Shown: positions 1-8,479 of the stretch, one piece after another
Position numbering within the stretch: the stretch's first letter is position 1
Layout of the letters: the number at the start of each line of letters is the position of its first letter
Assembly: GCA_035691305.1 (NCBI GenBank)
Contig: DASSJF010000041.1
Coordinates: 1 to 64,000, forward strand
Direction: 5' to 3'
DNA: 64,000 nt
From: a bacterium
Lineage (GTDB): Bacteria > Sysuimicrobiota > Sysuimicrobiia > Sysuimicrobiales > Segetimicrobiaceae
Position numbers and translations under genes: made by a program
Notes under the pieces: model-generated
Database searches by the model: none
Seen by the model: the letters and a program-made list of their open reading frames with translations, nothing else
What the model was told of the DNA's origin: nothing

Positions 1-342
1 CTCAGGGTGGCGTAAGATGTGCATCCAAGGGTTCACGTCCTTGGGAGTGACAATGTCCTGGACGTACGCGTCGGACAGGTTGTGAGACCAGGGACAGGTC
101 ACGCGGCCGCTCGGCGACCGAAGAAAGATCGCGGCGCGTTCGGCGTTCGTTAAGAACAACAAAGCACGCCCGATCGTTATGACCGCCGGTTCGACCGACC
201 TGGCGTTGTCGAGCATCTCGGTGGCAGCGGCCAAGCGGGCTGACAGTTCACCATACTGCCCAACGTTACCAGGGCCCCCCTTCTCGGTGGGGGCAGGTGT
301 CTCTTGCTCGTGTCCGACGGTACTGTGCGCGTCTATGACCAT
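1..342 (-). CDS. GAF-domain sensor protein, N-terminal part (runs off left edge)
   Basis: A minus-strand frame is open from an ATG at 342 to the window edge. Its product contains TCPWSHNLSDAYVQD and VNPWMHILRHPE, which closely match TCPWSHNLSEQYVAE and VNPWIHILRHPE in the GAF region of the HD-GYP-like protein at 4458-6524. It is therefore the N-terminal sensory part of a paralogue whose C-terminal output domain lies outside the window. The same frame stays open upstream of 342 and no strong ribosome site is visible, so the start is uncertain. Ligand and output are unknown. Confidence 0.7.
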   Translation of the reverse strand, partial: MVIDAHSTVGHEQETPAPTEKGGPGNVGQYGELSARLAAATEMLDNARSVEPAVITIGRALLFLTNAERAAIFLRSPSGRVTCPWSHNLSDAYVQDIVTPKDVNPWMHILRHPE

Positions 343-663
343 AAGTGTCCGCCCGGAGAGAACCCTACCCTTCGCGATTTTCCGTTGTGGTTGACGCACA
401 TGTGCGACGGCCAACCCAGTAATACCCGGTCCGCGAGGTTCCCAGACGAGGCATCTTGGGTGAGTGCACACCGCATCAAGGCGCAGATCAACTGGAAGAA
501 CGTTTGAAGGGCGGTCCTTCAGCGAGGCAGGGTTCTCGGAAGTATCCCGCAAGTTCTGCTCGCCCCGAAAGCGGTTCAAAGCGCGACTCATGCCGCGGCC
601 GGTGCTTTCGGCGTGCAAGCTTTTCAACGGAACCGGTCTGCGAAATTGCCGCCGGGGGGCGCG
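343..663. other. Gap with no convincing gene
   Basis: About 320 bases lie between the start of the left-edge GAF gene and the end of the PIN-domain toxin gene. Short frames exist on both strands, but none has recognisable protein features or a clear ribosome site. The minus-strand GAF frame remains open through part of it, so the GAF protein could start further upstream than 342. Confidence 0.5.
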
Positions 664-1089
664 TCAGAGGAACGGGTTCACCGCCCGAACGCTTCCATAG
701 AGGCGGTCCTGCTCAAAATCCTCGGATACCAGCTCCGAAAGGCCGAAATGTTCCGCGTATGCCCACAGATGCGCATCGAACCAGGACAATTGATACGCTA
801 CCGCGCCGCGCAGAGCCGTTCTCAACAGCATCTCATCGGGGTACAGGACCGTAAATTGCGTCAGCATTTCCTCTGCTTCCCGGACCGCGTCTTGCGCCGG
901 CAGTAGTGGCGCCGCGGAGCCCAGCGGCCGGGTCACCGCTGCCACAAACTCCATGATCGCCTGATGGGGAACACGTATCGAATCTTCTGCGATTCCGCGT
1001 CTCAGAATCTCAGTCGCGATCTTCTGGCGGGCTGGGAACCGCGCGTCGAAGCGATAGACAAGGATGTTCGTGTCAACGAGGACCGCCAC
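664..1089 (-). CDS. PIN-domain ribonuclease toxin, VapC-like
   Basis: This 141-residue protein has the PIN-domain acidic residues in the expected order: Asp6 in LVDTNILVYRFD, Glu47 in AIMEFVAA, Asp105 in SWFDAHLWAYA and Asp124 in SEDF. VapC-type PIN toxins are Mg-dependent RNases that cut tRNA or other RNA when released from their antitoxin. It starts with ATG at 1089, 17 bases inside the end of the upstream AbrB-like antitoxin gene, so the pair is translationally coupled. The antitoxin-toxin order, overlap and sizes fit a type II toxin-antitoxin module. The RNA target cannot be read from sequence. Confidence 0.88.
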   Translation of the reverse strand: MAVLVDTNILVYRFDARFPARQKIATEILRRGIAEDSIRVPHQAIMEFVAAVTRPLGSAAPLLPAQDAVREAEEMLTQFTVLYPDEMLLRTALRGAVAYQLSWFDAHLWAYAEHFGLSELVSEDFEQDRLYGSVRAVNPFL

Positions 1090-1357
1090 GACGATACAGG
1101 TCCTCCCGACTCCACCCGCGAGTTTGCGCCGATGCCGCGTGAGCCTGTTTGTTTCGCTTCAACTGCCTGACGGTGGCCAGGTCGAAGCGGCGAAGCCGTT
1201 CGGCGGCGCTCAATGTCTTGATCTTCTTCCCCGGGGGAACGACCCGAATCACGTCGCCGGACACGAGCCATTCGATCTCGTCCCCCGGGCGAATGCCATA
1301 GTGGTCCGCGACCGTTTTCGGAACCGTAACCTGAAGCTTCGACGTTACCTTCGGCAT
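1073..1357 (-). CDS. AbrB/SpoVT-type antitoxin, VapB-like
   Basis: The 94-residue product opens with an AbrB/MazE swapped-hairpin DNA-binding domain (VTSKLQVTVPKTVADHYGI, then RPGDEIEW) over about residues 3-45. A basic, flexible C-terminal tail follows, which in this family wraps the toxin. It overlaps the PIN toxin gene by 17 bases and is transcribed first, as antitoxins usually are. A TTGACA/TAGAGT promoter with an embedded inverted repeat lies immediately upstream, consistent with autoregulation by the antitoxin or the complex. Confidence 0.87.
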   Translation of the reverse strand: MPKVTSKLQVTVPKTVADHYGIRPGDEIEWLVSGDVIRVVPPGKKIKTLSAAERLRRFDLATVRQLKRNKQAHAASAQTRGWSREDLYRRGGPR

Positions 1358-1363
1358 ATCCTT

Positions 1364-1391
1364 ACTCTAGCAATGACACTATCCTTGTCAA
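1364..1391 (-). promoter_or_regulatory. Promoter and candidate operator of the toxin-antitoxin pair
   Basis: Read on the minus strand, TTGACA (1391-1386) and TAGAGT (1369-1364) are separated by 16 bases, a good sigma-70 type promoter just upstream of the ATG at 1357. Between and over these boxes lies the inverted repeat TGACA (1374-1378) - 7 bases - TGTCA (1386-1390). It would place a bound AbrB-type dimer across the promoter. An AAGGAT motif just before the ATG is the likely ribosome site. Confidence 0.6.
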
Positions 1392-1623
1392 GTACGCCTA
1401 TGAGAGTCCCCCAGAACCCGGCCACCAGTCTTACCAATAAATTAGGCACAAGTTACACTGGCGGGGACCAGCATGTAGTCGACTGGGTGCCACTCCCCTC
1501 GCGGAGCGGCTGCCAACAAGTGTACGATGATCGTGGTCGGAAGAACGCGGGCGGACGTGGTTCCGCGTCGATCTTAGCGCGTTGGGGGGCTCGCCACAGT
1601 CACTTATTGGGAGGTGGGCGACG

Positions 1624-1857
1624 TTGGAGTACGCGCTGAACACCATGAACGTCATCTCACAGAGCGTTGTTCCAGTCGCTAACGGGTTGCAGGATGAGCT
1701 GTCGCAGGCTCTCGGCCAAGTCACTGGGTCCGTGCATCGGGTTATCTACGACGCTTGGCCCACGGCAGGCACTGGCGGCGGAGGCGTTCCGGCAGTCTAC
1801 ATGATCGCGGGCGCTATGCTTTTCGCTGTCGGGTATTTCACGTTGCGCCGCGCGTGA
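1624..1857 (+). CDS. Small protein with one C-terminal membrane segment
   Basis: A TTG at 1624 follows a strong ribosome site (GGGAGGTG, 1609-1616) at a 7-base spacing, giving a 77-residue product; the frame also has an ATG further upstream at 1582. The N-terminal half is polar and probably helical. A glycine-rich stretch follows, then one hydrophobic segment (VYMIAGAMLFAVGYFTL) ending in RRA, which fits an inner-membrane anchor with a cytoplasmic positive end. I recognise no family. The neighbours do not suggest a role. Confidence 0.45.
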   Translation: MEYALNTMNVISQSVVPVANGLQDELSQALGQVTGSVHRVIYDAWPTAGTGGGGVPAVYMIAGAMLFAVGYFTLRRA

Positions 1858-1927
1858 CGATCAGGCGGGGGGTGCTCACGGCGGCCGCCCGTCGATTCAG
1901 AAGGTGTTGGTGCGCTTTCCCGCCCGC

Positions 1928-3106
1928 TCACTGTCCTCCGGCTTCGGGATGGTACTGCTCCGGCGCGGGCGAGGGAAGAGGGGAGGCCGGCCTCGTCGTG
2001 CCGCCCCCCGGCGCCACCACGCCGATCGCCACCACGGTGGCGTAGCCCGTCGCCTGTTTGTCGAGCTGGATCTCGAACCACACGCCCAACGCACCGTACC
2101 GCAAAATCGCCCGCTGCGACGCCGTGTCGACGGTGACCGCGGACGGGGCGCCCAGCGCCGCGCGGATGTCGGGCCCCGTGTTTCCGGTGTGCAACCCGCC
2201 GGCCGTCGTGTATCGCTCATCGCCCATGATGACGACGCGGTCGACAACCCCGCCCTTCGTGACGTGGACCGCGAACCCGTGTTCCGCCGGCGCGTCGGCC
2301 CACCGGTAGGTGACGCCGTCGGCCGCCGCTTTCTTGCTCGTGGAGGCGCCGGCGATCGCCGTGACCTCGGCGAGTTTCATGCCGAGCCGGATCGCGCCGA
2401 TGCTCCGGCCGGGGACGATCGATGCGGGCTCTCCCGGTGAGGCGCGGACGGCGACCATCTGAACGGAGCGCGAGGGGACAGCCGTCGCGGGCGCCCTCTG
2501 CGGAGCAGGTGCGGGTGGCGCGGATTGCGGCGGCGATGTCTGGGGCGGCGCCGCCGATGCCGCGGGCTGCGCCGCGGCCGCGCCCACGATAATCGAGTAG
2601 ACCTTGCCGTTCAGTTTCGCGTCCTGTGCACCCGACGGAATGTAGAACAAGATGCCGGGATACCGCAGGACCTCGAGCCGGCCCAACGTCGTGCTCGGCA
2701 GCGATGCGCTCTCGAGCGGCGCGCCCATGACTCCGCGAACGTCGTCGGCCGCGACCCCGTCGCGCAGCCCCCGCGCCGTCGCATAGCGCGGGTCGAGGTT
2801 CACGCCGACGTTCTTTGCCCTGCCGTCCGTGTCGAACCATACGCCGAGGCGCCCGCTTCCCGTCGTCTTCCAGGCGAGCACGGTTGCGCCGGTGACGGGA
2901 TCGGCCGTCGACCGGAGTTCCCGGCCGAGCGCGGCCCGAATCTCCACGACCGTCATCCCGAGGCGCACGGGCCCGATGCTCTCCCCCGGCACGATCAAGA
3001 ACGCCTGCGCGACTGCGGCGGTCTGCGCGAATGCGCCGGCCGGAACGCACAACGCCAGCGCGAGCGCCGTCACCGCGGTCATGAGTCGATTCGAAAGTTG
3101 TCGCAA
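1928..3106 (-). CDS. Secreted protein with two repeats of an IVPGxSIGxxRLGM domain
   Basis: The product has about 392 residues and a signal peptide ending near AGAFAQ (about residue 28). Two homologous segments follow, each opening with the same motif: IVPGESIGPVRLGM near residue 38 and IVPGRSIGAIRLGM near residue 232. A low-complexity Ala/Pro/Gln linker (about residues 175-215) separates them. Each repeat continues into a beta-rich stretch with GVWFD or GVWFE. TTG at 3106, preceded by AGAGGAA, is a plausible start; ATG at 3082 is the alternative. The fold resembles small periplasmic modules of unknown function. I cannot assign an activity. Confidence 0.75.
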   Translation of the reverse strand: MRQLSNRLMTAVTALALALCVPAGAFAQTAAVAQAFLIVPGESIGPVRLGMTVVEIRAALGRELRSTADPVTGATVLAWKTTGSGRLGVWFDTDGRAKNVGVNLDPRYATARGLRDGVAADDVRGVMGAPLESASLPSTTLGRLEVLRYPGILFYIPSGAQDAKLNGKVYSIIVGAAAAQPAASAAPPQTSPPQSAPPAPAPQRAPATAVPSRSVQMVAVRASPGEPASIVPGRSIGAIRLGMKLAEVTAIAGASTSKKAAADGVTYRWADAPAEHGFAVHVTKGGVVDRVVIMGDERYTTAGGLHTGNTGPDIRAALGAPSAVTVDTASQRAILRYGALGVWFEIQLDKQATGYATVVAIGVVAPGGGTTRPASPLPSPAPEQYHPEAGGQ

Positions 3107-3236
3107 CGGGCTGTTCCTCTTCTGGTCGGCCGTCCGATCGACCGGCCTCTCCCGGGTATTCTACTCGCCGCCGGCACGCCGGAAAAGGGGCCCGGCCCCA
3201 GGGCCGACGACCGGCGCTGAGGAAGTGCATCGGTGC

Positions 3237-4433
3237 ATGGCGCCGGCCAATCGTTCCGAAGCGAATCCTCGGGTCTTGCTACTGCTCAACAACCTGCTGC
3301 AGCTGGTGACGAACTGCGCCTGGTACATCGGAACGCCCTTCATCTCGCTCTATCTCGTGTCGCACGGTGCGTCCGTCGGGGCTGTTGGGGCGGTGGCCGG
3401 CCTGTCCGGAATCGCACCGCTCGCCATCGCGCTACACCTGGGCGGTCTCGTCGACGAGCGCGGCCCGACGCTTGTGTTTGTGGGGTCCGTCGTGCTGTTC
3501 GGACTCGGGGCGGCGATGCTGGCCGCGTTTCCCGGGATCGTCGAGGTCACGGTCGCCTACACGCTCCTGATCGCTTCGAATACCGGGCTCGCCGTCGCGT
3601 CCCAGGCCGTCGTGGCCGGCGCGAGCACCGACGCCACGCGCATCAGAAATTACGGCTACTACGCGGTGTCGTACTCCGCCGGCGCCGTCGCGGGGCCGGT
3701 GATCGGCGGATATCTGGCCGCGCGGTTCGGCTATGCGGCCGCGTTCCTTGCGATGGCGCTGTTCATGGCGCCGTCGCTCGCCGTCGCGGCGGTGATGCGG
3801 GTTCCCCCGGCCGCGGATCGGCGCAGCGTCGCCGCGCGGGCGGTTCACACGGTGATCGGGCCGATCTTGAAGGAACACGGGGTCGCGGCGGTGATGTTCG
3901 TCTCGAGCATCATGAACTGCGCGCAGGCGCTGCAGGGCACGTTCTATCCGCTGTACCTGTCGCACGTAGGATTGTCGCCCACGCTGATCGGGGTCGCGAT
4001 TGCCGCCATCAGCGTGGCGTCGATGGCCGTCCGCATGCTTTTGGCCGGCGCCGTCGCGCGGTTGGGGCAGAAGGGCGCCTTGGTCGGTGCGATGGCCCTC
4101 AGCGCGGTGGCGTTCGCCGTAACGCCGATTGCACGGAAGTTGGTCCCGCTGCTCGGCGTGTCGGCGCTGATGGGGGCGAGTCTCGGGTTTACGCAGCCGC
4201 TGTCGATGAGCCTGCTGGCCGAGTCGGTGGCTCAGCCCTTTTGGGGCGCCGCGTTCGGGATTCGGCAGAGCGTGCAGCGGGTGGCCAGCATCGTCAGCCC
4301 GCTGATATTCGGAGTCGCGAGCACGGCCCGGGGCGTGGAATTCGCGTTCTATCTCGGCGCGCTGGTGCTCGCCGGCGCTGCCGGCATCACGGCGAAGGTG
4401 ACCGACGGGTTCGGCCGCCGTCCCGAAGAGTAG
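3237..4433 (+). CDS. Major facilitator superfamily transporter
   Basis: This 398-residue protein has about twelve hydrophobic segments in two halves, as in MFS permeases. LVDERGPTLVFVG, after the second segment, resembles the loop-2/3 signature in degenerate form, and ARLGQKGALVGAM is the matching site in the second half. I chose ATG 3237 because homology to MFS proteins begins at once and GAGGAAG lies 11 bases upstream; the frame is open further upstream but antisense to the neighbouring secreted protein. The gene is divergent from that protein. The substrate is unknown; drug efflux or sugar/organic-acid export are both possible. Confidence 0.85.
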   Translation: MAPANRSEANPRVLLLLNNLLQLVTNCAWYIGTPFISLYLVSHGASVGAVGAVAGLSGIAPLAIALHLGGLVDERGPTLVFVGSVVLFGLGAAMLAAFPGIVEVTVAYTLLIASNTGLAVASQAVVAGASTDATRIRNYGYYAVSYSAGAVAGPVIGGYLAARFGYAAAFLAMALFMAPSLAVAAVMRVPPAADRRSVAARAVHTVIGPILKEHGVAAVMFVSSIMNCAQALQGTFYPLYLSHVGLSPTLIGVAIAAISVASMAVRMLLAGAVARLGQKGALVGAMALSAVAFAVTPIARKLVPLLGVSALMGASLGFTQPLSMSLLAESVAQPFWGAAFGIRQSVQRVASIVSPLIFGVASTARGVEFAFYLGALVLAGAAGITAKVTDGFGRRPEE

Positions 4434-4457
4434 GGTCCCGCGGCCTGTCGCCCGATC

Positions 4458-6524
4458 CTAGCCGCGCGCGACGATGCGGCAGAACGCGGCGGCTACTTCC
4501 GGGTCGAAACGCGTCCCGGACTCACGCTGGAGCCCCGCGATCGCGTCGCGATAGTAGAGTTTCGGAACGCCGGGGCGGCCCGTAATCATTTCGCCGTAGG
4601 CGTCCACGACGGCCAGAACGCGAGCACCGAGAGGGATCGCCTTCCCTGTGAGCCGGTCCGGATGCCCGGCGCCATCCCAGCGCTCAAAACGGTGACGGAG
4701 AATCGTCGCAACGTCGTTCAGACCGTCGGCGTCCTTGAGCATCTGATGAGCGATGGCCGGTTCTTGTCTGATCATGCCGAGCTCGTCGTCCGTCGGCGCC
4801 GTCGCCTTTTTCAGCGTCGCTGCGGGTACGTCGATCTTGCCGATGTCGTGGAGCAGCGCGGCCCGGCGCGTCGACGCCACGTCCTGATCGGAGCACCGGA
4901 GCGCGCGCGCGAGCGCTTCCGCCCACTCGGCCAGACGCTTGCCGTAGTCCGCGATGTGGCCGTTGTGCGCATCCAGGTGCCGCGCCACCGCGACAATTTG
5001 CTTGTCTATGTCCGATACATTCGCCACGCCCACCCGGCCGACGAGGTCGGCATAGGTCGTCGCCACGGGTTCCACCTCGTGGACCGGCGGGACCCGTTTC
5101 TCTTCCGTTCCGGTGAACTGCCGGTCCTTGGCCGGTGCGGCGTCCGCCGCCCCCGGTGGCGCGGCCGGCTGCGCGCGCTCTGCGTCCAGCGCCCGGCGCT
5201 CGGCGCTGAGGCGGACGGCCTCCGCCTCCAGCGCCCGCCGCGTTTCCGCCAGGCGGTCCTTCTCCGCGGCGAGAATCGCCTGCGAATCCGCGAAGCGCCG
5301 GGTATCCGCCTCGAGCGCGGCTCGGTCGCCGGCGAGCCGGACCCCTTGCGCTTCCAGGTCTCGGCGCAGCGTTTCGAGGCGCGTATGCTCCTCGTGCAGC
5401 CGGGTACGATCCGCCGCGAGGCGCGTCTCTTCGCTCGCGGCTTCGGTCCGGGCCGCGGTCAGCCGTTCGCCGTCGCCCTCGTGTCGGGCTCGTTCAGCAT
5501 CGAACGCTGCGCGGGCTTCCGCCAGCCGTACCCGTTCGACCTCGACTTGGCGTTGCACGCCGGCCAGCCGGTCGCGCTCGGCGGCATGGCTGCGCTGCGC
5601 TTCGGTGAGGCGCCCCCGTTCGTCCGCGACCTGCTGCTGCTCGGCCGCGATGCGCCGGCGTGCCTCCGCCGCGTGTGCCTGGGCGGTCTCGAGCTCCTGC
5701 CGCGCCGCCGCGAGCTTTTCGCGTTCGCCCGCGAGCCGGTGCGCGTCGGCCTCCAGCGCGGCGCGCTCCGCTGCGAGTCCGGCCGCTTCGGCGGCCGCGG
5801 CGGGTTGGGCCGGAGTCGACGGTCTGTCCGCGACGGCGGGGCCCGTCGGCGCGCGGCGCGGCCACCCCGCTCCGGGCGCTTGCTGCGTGTCGCGCCGGAC
5901 CGGGCCGCCGGCGGGCGAAGGGTCCTCGCCGAGGACGGCTGTCGCCTGCGCCGCGAACGCACGCATCGTCTGCTGTTCCTCTTCGGCGCACTCGTGCGGC
6001 GTGTCGTAGTAGCACGCCAGCGCTGCCGTGACGCGGCCGTCCCGGCTGAGCGGCCACACGAACATCGCCCGGAGGTTCTCGCGTACGAACCGGTCAAGGA
6101 GCGCCGCGTGATCGGAGGACAGCGCCAGCACGTCGGGCACGATCCACGGCGCGGGATCGACTCTCCGCCGCGTCTTCGGCAGATCCATGCAGGTGAGCTC
6201 CGGATGGCGGAGGATGTGAATCCACGGGTTGACGCCGTCCGGCGTGGCGAGCTCGGCGACGTACTGCTCCGACAAGTTGTGCGACCATGGGCAGGTCACG
6301 ACGCCGGTAGGCGAGCGGAAGAAGATCGCGGCGTGGTCCGCCTCGGACACGACAAGGAGGGCTCGTGCGATCGCGGCGACGGGAGACTCGGCCGGTGCTC
6401 CGCTCCTGAGCATCTTGCCGGCTTCGGCAAGACGGGTCGCGAACGCAGGCGGTGGAGCGTCGTCTTCCGGCGCCGCACCTCCCGGCGTCTCCGCCGCGGG
6501 CCGCGCGTCTCCTGCGTTTTCCAC
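4458..6524 (-). CDS. GAF - coiled-coil - degenerate HD-GYP protein
   Basis: The 688-residue protein has three parts. Residues about 45-205 form a GAF-type sensor with TCPWSHNLSEQYVAE. Residues about 245-465 are a long Ala/Arg/Glu-rich coiled coil of repeated RLAxERxxLE units. Residues about 490-688 are an HD-type domain. HD-GYP enzymes hydrolyse cyclic di-GMP. His559-Asp560 (LLHDIGKIDVP) and the Asp of VVDAYGEM remain. However, the HPxxG position reads QEPAIA, HHE reads RFE (612-614) and GYP reads GHP (620-622), so activity may be lost or altered. The left-edge gene is a paralogue of its GAF part. The small membrane protein just upstream may share its transcript. Confidence 0.88.
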   Translation of the reverse strand: MENAGDARPAAETPGGAAPEDDAPPPAFATRLAEAGKMLRSGAPAESPVAAIARALLVVSEADHAAIFFRSPTGVVTCPWSHNLSEQYVAELATPDGVNPWIHILRHPELTCMDLPKTRRRVDPAPWIVPDVLALSSDHAALLDRFVRENLRAMFVWPLSRDGRVTAALACYYDTPHECAEEEQQTMRAFAAQATAVLGEDPSPAGGPVRRDTQQAPGAGWPRRAPTGPAVADRPSTPAQPAAAAEAAGLAAERAALEADAHRLAGEREKLAAARQELETAQAHAAEARRRIAAEQQQVADERGRLTEAQRSHAAERDRLAGVQRQVEVERVRLAEARAAFDAERARHEGDGERLTAARTEAASEETRLAADRTRLHEEHTRLETLRRDLEAQGVRLAGDRAALEADTRRFADSQAILAAEKDRLAETRRALEAEAVRLSAERRALDAERAQPAAPPGAADAAPAKDRQFTGTEEKRVPPVHEVEPVATTYADLVGRVGVANVSDIDKQIVAVARHLDAHNGHIADYGKRLAEWAEALARALRCSDQDVASTRRAALLHDIGKIDVPAATLKKATAPTDDELGMIRQEPAIAHQMLKDADGLNDVATILRHRFERWDGAGHPDRLTGKAIPLGARVLAVVDAYGEMITGRPGVPKLYYRDAIAGLQRESGTRFDPEVAAAFCRIVARG

Positions 6525-6588
6525 GCTCGCTCCGCCGCCTGTGGAAATCAGGCTCGACGCTCTCCGCGGCAGGCGTGGGCGGGGCGTT

Positions 6589-6969
6589 TCATCGAACGGC
6601 GGAGGTGTACCCGGACGCTCGCGCGTCTCGAGCGCCGGGCGGCGGGACCGCCATCACATGCGCGGGCGCCTGGACGGAGGCCGGGTGGGCCGGCTGCCAG
6701 TAGAAATGGTAGGCCAGGAACGCCGAAGCCGCCGCCAACACCAGCATGCTCGTGCGGTCCAATTCGTACAGGCCGAACACCCCTCCGGCCAAGAGCGCCG
6801 TGAAGATCGCGATCGCCGCGGCCGGCCACAGGTTGAAGATCCCGTTCATCATGCGTTCGCCCCAGTAGGATTCACCGGTGTCCAGTTGAGCCTGCGCGAC
6901 ACCGATACCCACGATGCTGACGATGAGCAGCGTTGCGATCACGACCATAGACAGCTGGCGTACCGGCAT
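6589..6969 (-). CDS. Small multi-pass membrane protein
   Basis: I chose ATG 6969 because GGGGGGAGAGAAACT directly precedes it; the frame is open further upstream without a better site. The 126-residue product has an N-terminal hydrophobic segment that could be a signal anchor (VVIATLLIVSIVGIGVAQA). Two more segments follow near AAAIAIFTALLAGGVFGLY and TSMLVLAAASAFLAYHFYW, then a Pro/Ala-rich tail. It lies 64 bases upstream of the GAF/HD-GYP-like gene on the same strand. A membrane partner for that protein is possible but only inferred from position. Confidence 0.7.
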   Translation of the reverse strand: MPVRQLSMVVIATLLIVSIVGIGVAQAQLDTGESYWGERMMNGIFNLWPAAAIAIFTALLAGGVFGLYELDRTSMLVLAAASAFLAYHFYWQPAHPASVQAPAHVMAVPPPGARDARASGYTSAVR

Positions 6970-7145
6970 AGTTTCTCTCCCCCCGGCCGCACGCAGGCTG
7001 AAATCAAGGTTCGGCATGGTCATACCCCGGCGGATCGGCTTTCGGACGCGGCAGGGAGGAGGAGCGGCGAGGTGCCCCGGGGCGGCCCTGTTCCGTGCCG
7101 CGGAAGTGAGGACCGCCCAGGCGCCGTTGCGAATCTTTATACGCA

Positions 7146-7967
7146 ATGTCGGGCGTGTTGGAACGCATCCGCCTCGCCGGCGACTTCCTGCGACGGAGTC
7201 GATGGACCGCGGTGTTGACCGGCGCCGGCGTCAGCACCGAGTCGGGGCTCCCGGACTTTCGGTCGACGCCGTCGCCCCGCCGAGGCGGCGGGTTGTGGAC
7301 CGGGGTGGATCCAATGCGCGTGGCTTCGGCGACGGCGTTCGCGCGCGACCCCGACGCGTTTTACGAATTCTACCGGCGGCGCCTGTCTCACCTGGCGGGC
7401 GCCGAGCCCAATCCGGCGCACCGGGCGATCGCGCGGCTCGAGGCGATCGGCCTCGTTCAGCTGGTGATCACCCAGAACGTGGACCGGCTTCACCAAGCGG
7501 CCGGCTCGCGAGAAGTTGTGGAAGTGCACGGCAATCTGGCCGAAGCGCGATGCCAGTCGTGCGGCACGGTCGCGCCGGTGGGGGAGATGACGCGGCAGCT
7601 CGAGGCCGGCGGCCGCCCGCGATGCGCGGCCTGCGGCGGCCGGCTCAGGCCGAACGTCGTGCTCTTCGAGGAGATGCTGCCGGCGGCGGCGTACGGCCGC
7701 GCTGAGGACGCGTGCCGGCGCTGCGATGTGCTGCTGGTGGCGGGATCGTCCCTCGAAGTCTACCCCGTCGCGGGACTGCCGCGGCGGGCCAAAGAGCACG
7801 GCGCGACGATCGTCATCGTGAACAGGGAGCCGACGACGTGCGACGGCCTTGCAGACGTCGTCCTCCGGGGGCAGGCGGGAGAGATCCTTCCGGACATCGT
7901 CAGGACCGTCGAGCAGGGAACGGTATGGCCGCACCCGCCGCAAGACCCAGGAAACCGCCGAGGCTAG
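7146..7967 (+). CDS. Sir2-family NAD-dependent protein deacylase (sirtuin)
   Basis: This 273-residue protein carries the sirtuin hallmarks in order: NAD-binding GAGVSTESGLPDFR (26-39), TQNVDRLHQAAG (109-120), catalytic His128 in VEVHGN, and four zinc Cys (136, 139, 160, 163 in CQSCG and CAACG). RPNVVLFEE and the nucleotide loop GSSLEVYPVA follow. Sirtuins remove acyl groups from lysines, consuming NAD and releasing nicotinamide and O-acyl-ADP-ribose. It is cytoplasmic, monocistronic and convergent with the EVE-domain gene. The acyl preference cannot be decided from sequence alone. Confidence 0.95.
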   Translation: MSGVLERIRLAGDFLRRSRWTAVLTGAGVSTESGLPDFRSTPSPRRGGGLWTGVDPMRVASATAFARDPDAFYEFYRRRLSHLAGAEPNPAHRAIARLEAIGLVQLVITQNVDRLHQAAGSREVVEVHGNLAEARCQSCGTVAPVGEMTRQLEAGGRPRCAACGGRLRPNVVLFEEMLPAAAYGRAEDACRRCDVLLVAGSSLEVYPVAGLPRRAKEHGATIVIVNREPTTCDGLADVVLRGQAGEILPDIVRTVEQGTVWPHPPQDPGNRRG

Positions 7968-7980
7968 ACCCGGCGCACCA

Positions 7981-8382
7981 CTAGAACGCGCCCTGTTTCC
8001 GCAGCCACTTCCAGAACGCTGCCGGCACCGCCATGGTACTCAGCCGGCCCTGGCGCACCAGCGGCAGGCCGTCAAACTCATGCGATTCTTTGATGTCCCG
8101 CAGGGTCACCCGCCGCTTGGCGTGCCCGACGTACTTGAAATCCGCCTCCCACGATCGCGGGTCGTCCTTGGCCGGCCGCGGCGGCGACACGACGGTGGCC
8201 AGGCCGGCGACGGCCGTCTCGGGTCCCGAATGGTAGATGATGACGGTGTCTCCGGGCTTCATCGTTTTGATCGCGTTGACGGCGGCCGGGTTGCGCACGC
8301 CGTCCCACACCGCCGTGCCCTCACGCTTGAGGTCGTCGATTGAGTATTCGCTCGGCTCGGTTTTCGCGAGGAAGTATGCCAC
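7981..8382 (-). CDS. EVE-domain protein
   Basis: A GTG at 8382, six bases after GGAGGT, gives 133 residues that start VAYFLAKTEPSEYSIDDL, the usual N-terminus of EVE proteins. VWDGVRNPAA, GDTVIIYHSG and the C-terminal FWKWLRKQG are also typical. EVE domains belong to the PUA-like fold and are thought to bind modified bases in nucleic acid. A second GTG three bases upstream (8385) is equally possible. The gene is divergent from the Rieske gene. Two palindromes lie between them. Confidence 0.92.
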   Translation of the reverse strand: MAYFLAKTEPSEYSIDDLKREGTAVWDGVRNPAAVNAIKTMKPGDTVIIYHSGPETAVAGLATVVSPPRPAKDDPRSWEADFKYVGHAKRRVTLRDIKESHEFDGLPLVRQGRLSTMAVPAAFWKWLRKQGAF

Positions 8383-8479
8383 CACGTCACCTCCGATTCC
8401 GTTCTTCTTCGAGATGGATCGTCCGCTCTCCGCGCTCGGCCGGCGGCGGCAGGATGCGATCCACCGCGAGCGAGAATCA

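Noticed and set aside
4662-6803. 713-codon plus-strand frame antisense to the HD-GYP-like gene
   Set aside because: Arg/Gly-rich and without motifs; it is produced by the repetitive coiled-coil coding of the real gene.
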